Under the pieces are notes generated by a model. That model did no database searches. It saw only the letters and a list, made by a program, of their open reading frames with translations, and had not been told where the DNA came from. From the NCBI GenBank assembly GCA_000432855.1, contig HF990860.1:1-47798 (forward strand): a stretch of 47,798 nt of DNA, written 5' to 3'. Positions 45,018 through 47,798 of this stretch are shown one piece after another. Each line of letters begins with the position of its first letter. The first letter of the stretch is position 1. This stretch comes from Firmicutes bacterium CAG:822 (GTDB taxonomy: Bacteria; Bacillota_I; Bacilli_A; RF39; UBA660). The position numbers and the translations under genes were made by a program.

Positions 45018-47798
45018 CTAACATTGGTATCTAGAAGTTGCTAGGCCGTGACTACCCATGGCATAAGCATAGACACATGCGCTACTACGATAATAATTCC
45101 AATTAGTTGCACTATCAAAGCATGCTGAACCATATCCAGTTGATTGACTTGTTGGATAGTTTGCACAATACGATGATACTGTGCTAGAGGTTGGAGCATA
45201 ACACATACGTCCAGAGGAAACACTTCCACCACTTATTGAAATGTTAAATGTATATCTTCGTGATTGCCAATATCCAGTACATGCTTGGAAATCACCATTA
45301 GTCACACTAGAAGTCATAGATATAGAATTAGTTACAGTTTTTTCTCTAAATGGTGTTGTTGTAGATCCTGGAGCAGCTTCTCCCTTAGCTACTAGCCTAA
45401 TTTCTATTGCCTGCATTGAATATGAATATCCTTTAGTTCCTGCTGATTGTCCATTTTTCGCCCAATCCATCCAACCAAAAGATTGAACATGAGCACGATA
45501 ATATATATCATAATAATTTGCAATTTCTCCAGTTAATTGAATTTGAATTGCTTCCATTTGTAGAGATTGACCTGTTGTTCCTCCAATTGCATCATCGCTA
45601 ACATATCCAAGCCAACCTTTTTCTGAAACATGAGCGTTATAGCTGACACCACCACTTAATTCTTTTAAATTAACTATTTTTATTTTTATAGCTTCCATAG
45701 GCTTGCTTTGGCCGGTTGTCCCAGCTATTTCGCCACCGGCAACATATTCTTGCCAACCAACATCACTAACGTGTGCAGAATAATTAATATTTGCATTAGT
45801 TGCTATTCTAACAACATAACTACTACTTATGTTGTTTGTGCCGTCGGTTACATTAGCAATTAAATTAGCACTTTCAGAAAATAGAACTTCAACAGTTGTA
45901 CTTGTAACATTGACACTACTTTCATCATCTATTTGATATGTACATGTTAATGTGCTTCCACATCCACTTGGATATGTGATTGTTACTGTTTTATTACTTT
46001 CTGTATTCTCTTCGGCAAATGTTGGTGTTGATATACTGGATGTTGTTATATTTTCACTTTTAGTTTCTGTTTTACCACTATTTGATGTTACTCTAACTTG
46101 AATGTTATAAGCTGTGCCTTGAGTAAGACCACTAAAGGTATATGTTTTATTTGTTCCGCCGTTTACCCAACTGTTTCCTCCATCTTTTGAAAATTCATAT
46201 TTAGATATTCCACTATCAGCTGTGGCATTGGCTACTACAGTGATACTATTGGTTGTATTAGTAGTTGATATTGATAATGTTACATTATCAGCTTTAGCCT
46301 CGGCTGTTAATGTTGTATTATTACTCACTGTATATTTAGCCCCTGCACTTCCTACTTTAGTACTTCCACTATACCAACCATCAGCTATATAAGTACTAGA
46401 GGCTGTGATACTTGGAAGTGTGACTTGACAATTAGTCGCACTATTCCTTATTGTACAAGTTCCGCTTGTACTTCCTATAGCTGAAACATTACTTCCTCTA
46501 TTATATGTAACTGTAACTACTTTACTGGTTACAGCATAGTATGTTTTATTTGCTGTTAAGCTCAATGAAGCATTTGCTTTAACAGCAGCGGTTGTAGCAC
46601 TCGCACTAGTTCCCCATCCGGTTATTGTAAATCCACTTCTTGTAATACTTGGTGTTGTTACACTACAACTTGATGCACCATTATATCTATAACATGATTG
46701 GCTTGTACTTCCTATTGTTGCACCATTCGCATTAAAGGTAGCTGTATACTGACTTGAACTTCTCGTTACAGCATAATATGTTGTATTACTACTAAAGCTT
46801 TTTGATGTATTTTGAGTCCAAGCAGATGAAGTACTTCCCGCAGTTGTATTCCATCCTAATACACTAAAACCACTAGTGGCGGTTATTGTTGGACTTGTTA
46901 TATTACAGCTTGTTCCTTGAGCTGTTCCATTATATGTGGCAGCTATTGTACAACTTTGACTATCACTACTAATTGATGAGGCTCCATTCTTTTCAAATGA
47001 AACAGTTATTGTTTTTGCATCTTTTCTAGTTATTGCATAGTATGTCGCATTACTACTTACAGCTTTACTAGTATTATGATTCCAACTACTACTTGTTGCA
47101 CTTGATGATGTACTATATCCAACTACCGTTGGGGTATTACTACTTGCAGTTATGGTAGGTGATGTTATATTGCATGTTGTGGCTTGAGCTGTTCCGTTAT
47201 ATGTAGCAGCTATACTGCAACTTTGAGTAAGTGTTGTATTACTATTTGCACTTCCGCCACTTGGTGTTTGACTAGTAGAACCATTCTTATTAAAAGTAAC
47301 CGTGATTGTTTTAGCAGCCTTACTTGTTTGAGCGTAATAAGTATCATCTGCACTTACAGCTTTCGCTGTATTTACACTCCACTGATTTGAATGTGTACTT
47401 GCGGCAGTTGACCATCCTATTACTGTTGGAGTATTAGAACTTGCTGTTATACTTGGGCTTGTTACATTACATGATGCACTTGTATTATACATCGTACAAC
47501 TTTGTGATGTACTTCCGATTGCACTAGCTCCATTCTTATCAAATGTTATTGTTACCTTTTTACTAGTTACTGCATACCATGTACTATTATTATTTGAACT
47601 TGTCAAAGTTAAAACTTTACTTGATGTATTATAAGAAGAATTATTTGATGTTGATGAAGCTGATGTATTATAACCAATAATTGTATATCCACTTCTTGTT
47701 ATTGTTGGCGCAGTTACTGTACAACTGGTAGTTTGTGCTTTACCATTATAACTTGCAGCTAGTGTACATGTTTGATTAGACGAGCTTGATAAACTAGC
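45018..47798 (-). CDS. Giant repetitive surface protein with ChW repeats (5' end outside the window)
   Basis: At least 926 codons are in view and the frame is open to the right edge. The visible part begins with about six or seven tandem modules of 60-75 residues, InlB B-repeat-like (for example KTITVTFNKNG ... GYSTSSSATSSSWNHN ... ATYYA), each with a Cys pair such as QSC...CNITSP. A fibronectin III-like domain (YEFSKDGGNSWVNGG) and an Ig-like region follow. Then come three ChW repeats (AHVSDVGWQEYVAGG; AHVSEKGWLGYVSDD; AHVQSFGWMDWAKNG) and a Cys-rich C-terminal domain ending RYQC. No LPXTG anchor is present. A large adhesin is likely. Confidence 0.8.
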   Translation of the reverse strand, partial: ASLSSSSNQTCTLAASYNGKAQTTSCTVTAPTITRSGYTIIGYNTSASSTSNNSSYNTSSKVLTLTSSNNNSTWYAVTSKKVTITFDKNGASAIGSTSQSCTMYNTSASCNVTSPSITASSNTPTVIGWSTAASTHSNQWSVNTAKAVSADDTYYAQTSKAAKTITVTFNKNGSTSQTPSGGSANSNTTLTQSCSIAATYNGTAQATTCNITSPTITASSNTPTVVGYSTSSSATSSSWNHNTSKAVSSNATYYAITRKDAKTITVSFEKNGASSISSDSQSCTIAATYNGTAQGTSCNITSPTITATSGFSVLGWNTTAGSTSSAWTQNTSKSFSSNTTYYAVTRSSSQYTATFNANGATIGSTSQSCYRYNGASSCSVTTPSITRSGFTITGWGTSASATTAAVKANASLSLTANKTYYAVTSKVVTVTYNRGSNVSAIGSTSGTCTIRNSATNCQVTLPSITASSTYIADGWYSGSTKVGSAGAKYTVSNNTTLTAEAKADNVTLSISTTNTTNSITVVANATADSGISKYEFSKDGGNSWVNGGTNKTYTFSGLTQGTAYNIQVRVTSNSGKTETKSENITTSSISTPTFAEENTESNKTVTITYPSGCGSTLTCTYQIDDESSVNVTSTTVEVLFSESANLIANVTDGTNNISSSYVVRIATNANINYSAHVSDVGWQEYVAGGEIAGTTGQSKPMEAIKIKIVNLKELSGGVSYNAHVSEKGWLGYVSDDAIGGTTGQSLQMEAIQIQLTGEIANYYDIYYRAHVQSFGWMDWAKNGQSAGTKGYSYSMQAIEIRLVAKGEAAPGSTTTPFREKTVTNSISMTSSVTNGDFQACTGYWQSRRYTFNISISGGSVSSGRMCYAPTSSTVSSYCANYPTSQSTGYGSACFDSATNWNYYRSSACVYAYAMGSHGLATSRYQC

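Overview
The window is AT-rich, uses the standard genetic code (TGA is a real stop and Trp is TGG) and reads as a Gram-positive Bacillota chromosome. Signs of this include lipoteichoic-acid synthase, PrsA, a T-box ahead of argS, the ylbD-ylbE-rsmD order, the uppS-cdsA-rseP order, and consensus sigma-A promoters with 17-bp spacers. My inference is an uncultured, probably gut-associated Bacilli lineage (RF39/Erysipelotrichia-like). An sspI gene, two YjcZ-like mini-proteins and a collagen-like protein, with promoters resembling sigma-G and sigma-K sites, suggest it can sporulate or recently could.

Layout. 1-345: a 37-codon ORF with its own promoter, Shine-Dalgarno and terminator, whose Shine-Dalgarno is one arm of an 11-bp inverted repeat. 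349-5.7 kb (minus): uppS-cdsA-rseP-ABC transporter-rhodanese-tRNA-Leu. 5.7-7.8 kb (minus): rpsB-tsf. 7.9-8.9 kb (plus): collagen-like protein. 8.9-9.7 kb (minus): rpsU-yqeY. 9.7-12.1 kb (minus): a bacteriocin locus with a C39 peptidase/ABC exporter and two double-glycine peptides. 12.1-13.3 kb (minus): ylbD-ylbE-rsmD. 13.3-16.6 kb (minus): ltaS, a membrane protein and a TasA-like protein. 16.6-20.1 kb (minus): a small membrane protein, a sensor with degenerate GGDEF, yihY and a structured RNA tail. 20.2-21.2 kb (minus): a pilin-like protein, divergent from a U32/RlhA-like gene (plus, to 23.4 kb).

23.4-31.7 kb (minus) is the most distinctive region. Six tandem TasA/camelysin-like secreted beta proteins stand with a SipW/ER-type signal peptidase fused to a polytopic membrane domain, a DUF5305-like membrane protein and a zinc-ribbon membrane protein. 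Each paralogue has its own TTGAA-17-TA promoter. Four of them, and the peptidase gene, share a small hairpin near the predicted transcript 5' end. One paralogue is broken by an in-frame TAA in the signal peptide, and another has duplicated its first mature strand. A seventh copy lies at 13.3 kb. The likely logic is a dedicated peptidase processing many alternative fibre subunits.

31.7-33.7 kb: argS with T-box. 33.8-34.0 kb: YjcZ-like pair. 34.1-35.2 kb (plus): prsA. 35.2-36.2 kb: recX and feoA. 36.3 kb (plus): sspI. 36.5-40.2 kb (minus): a membrane protein and dnaE. 40.4-42.1 kb (plus): a ClpX-like AAA+ protein and rpmB. 42.1-44.0 kb (minus): a two-component system. 44.2 kb to the right edge (minus): a membrane protein and the 3' part of a very large repeat surface protein with ChW repeats.
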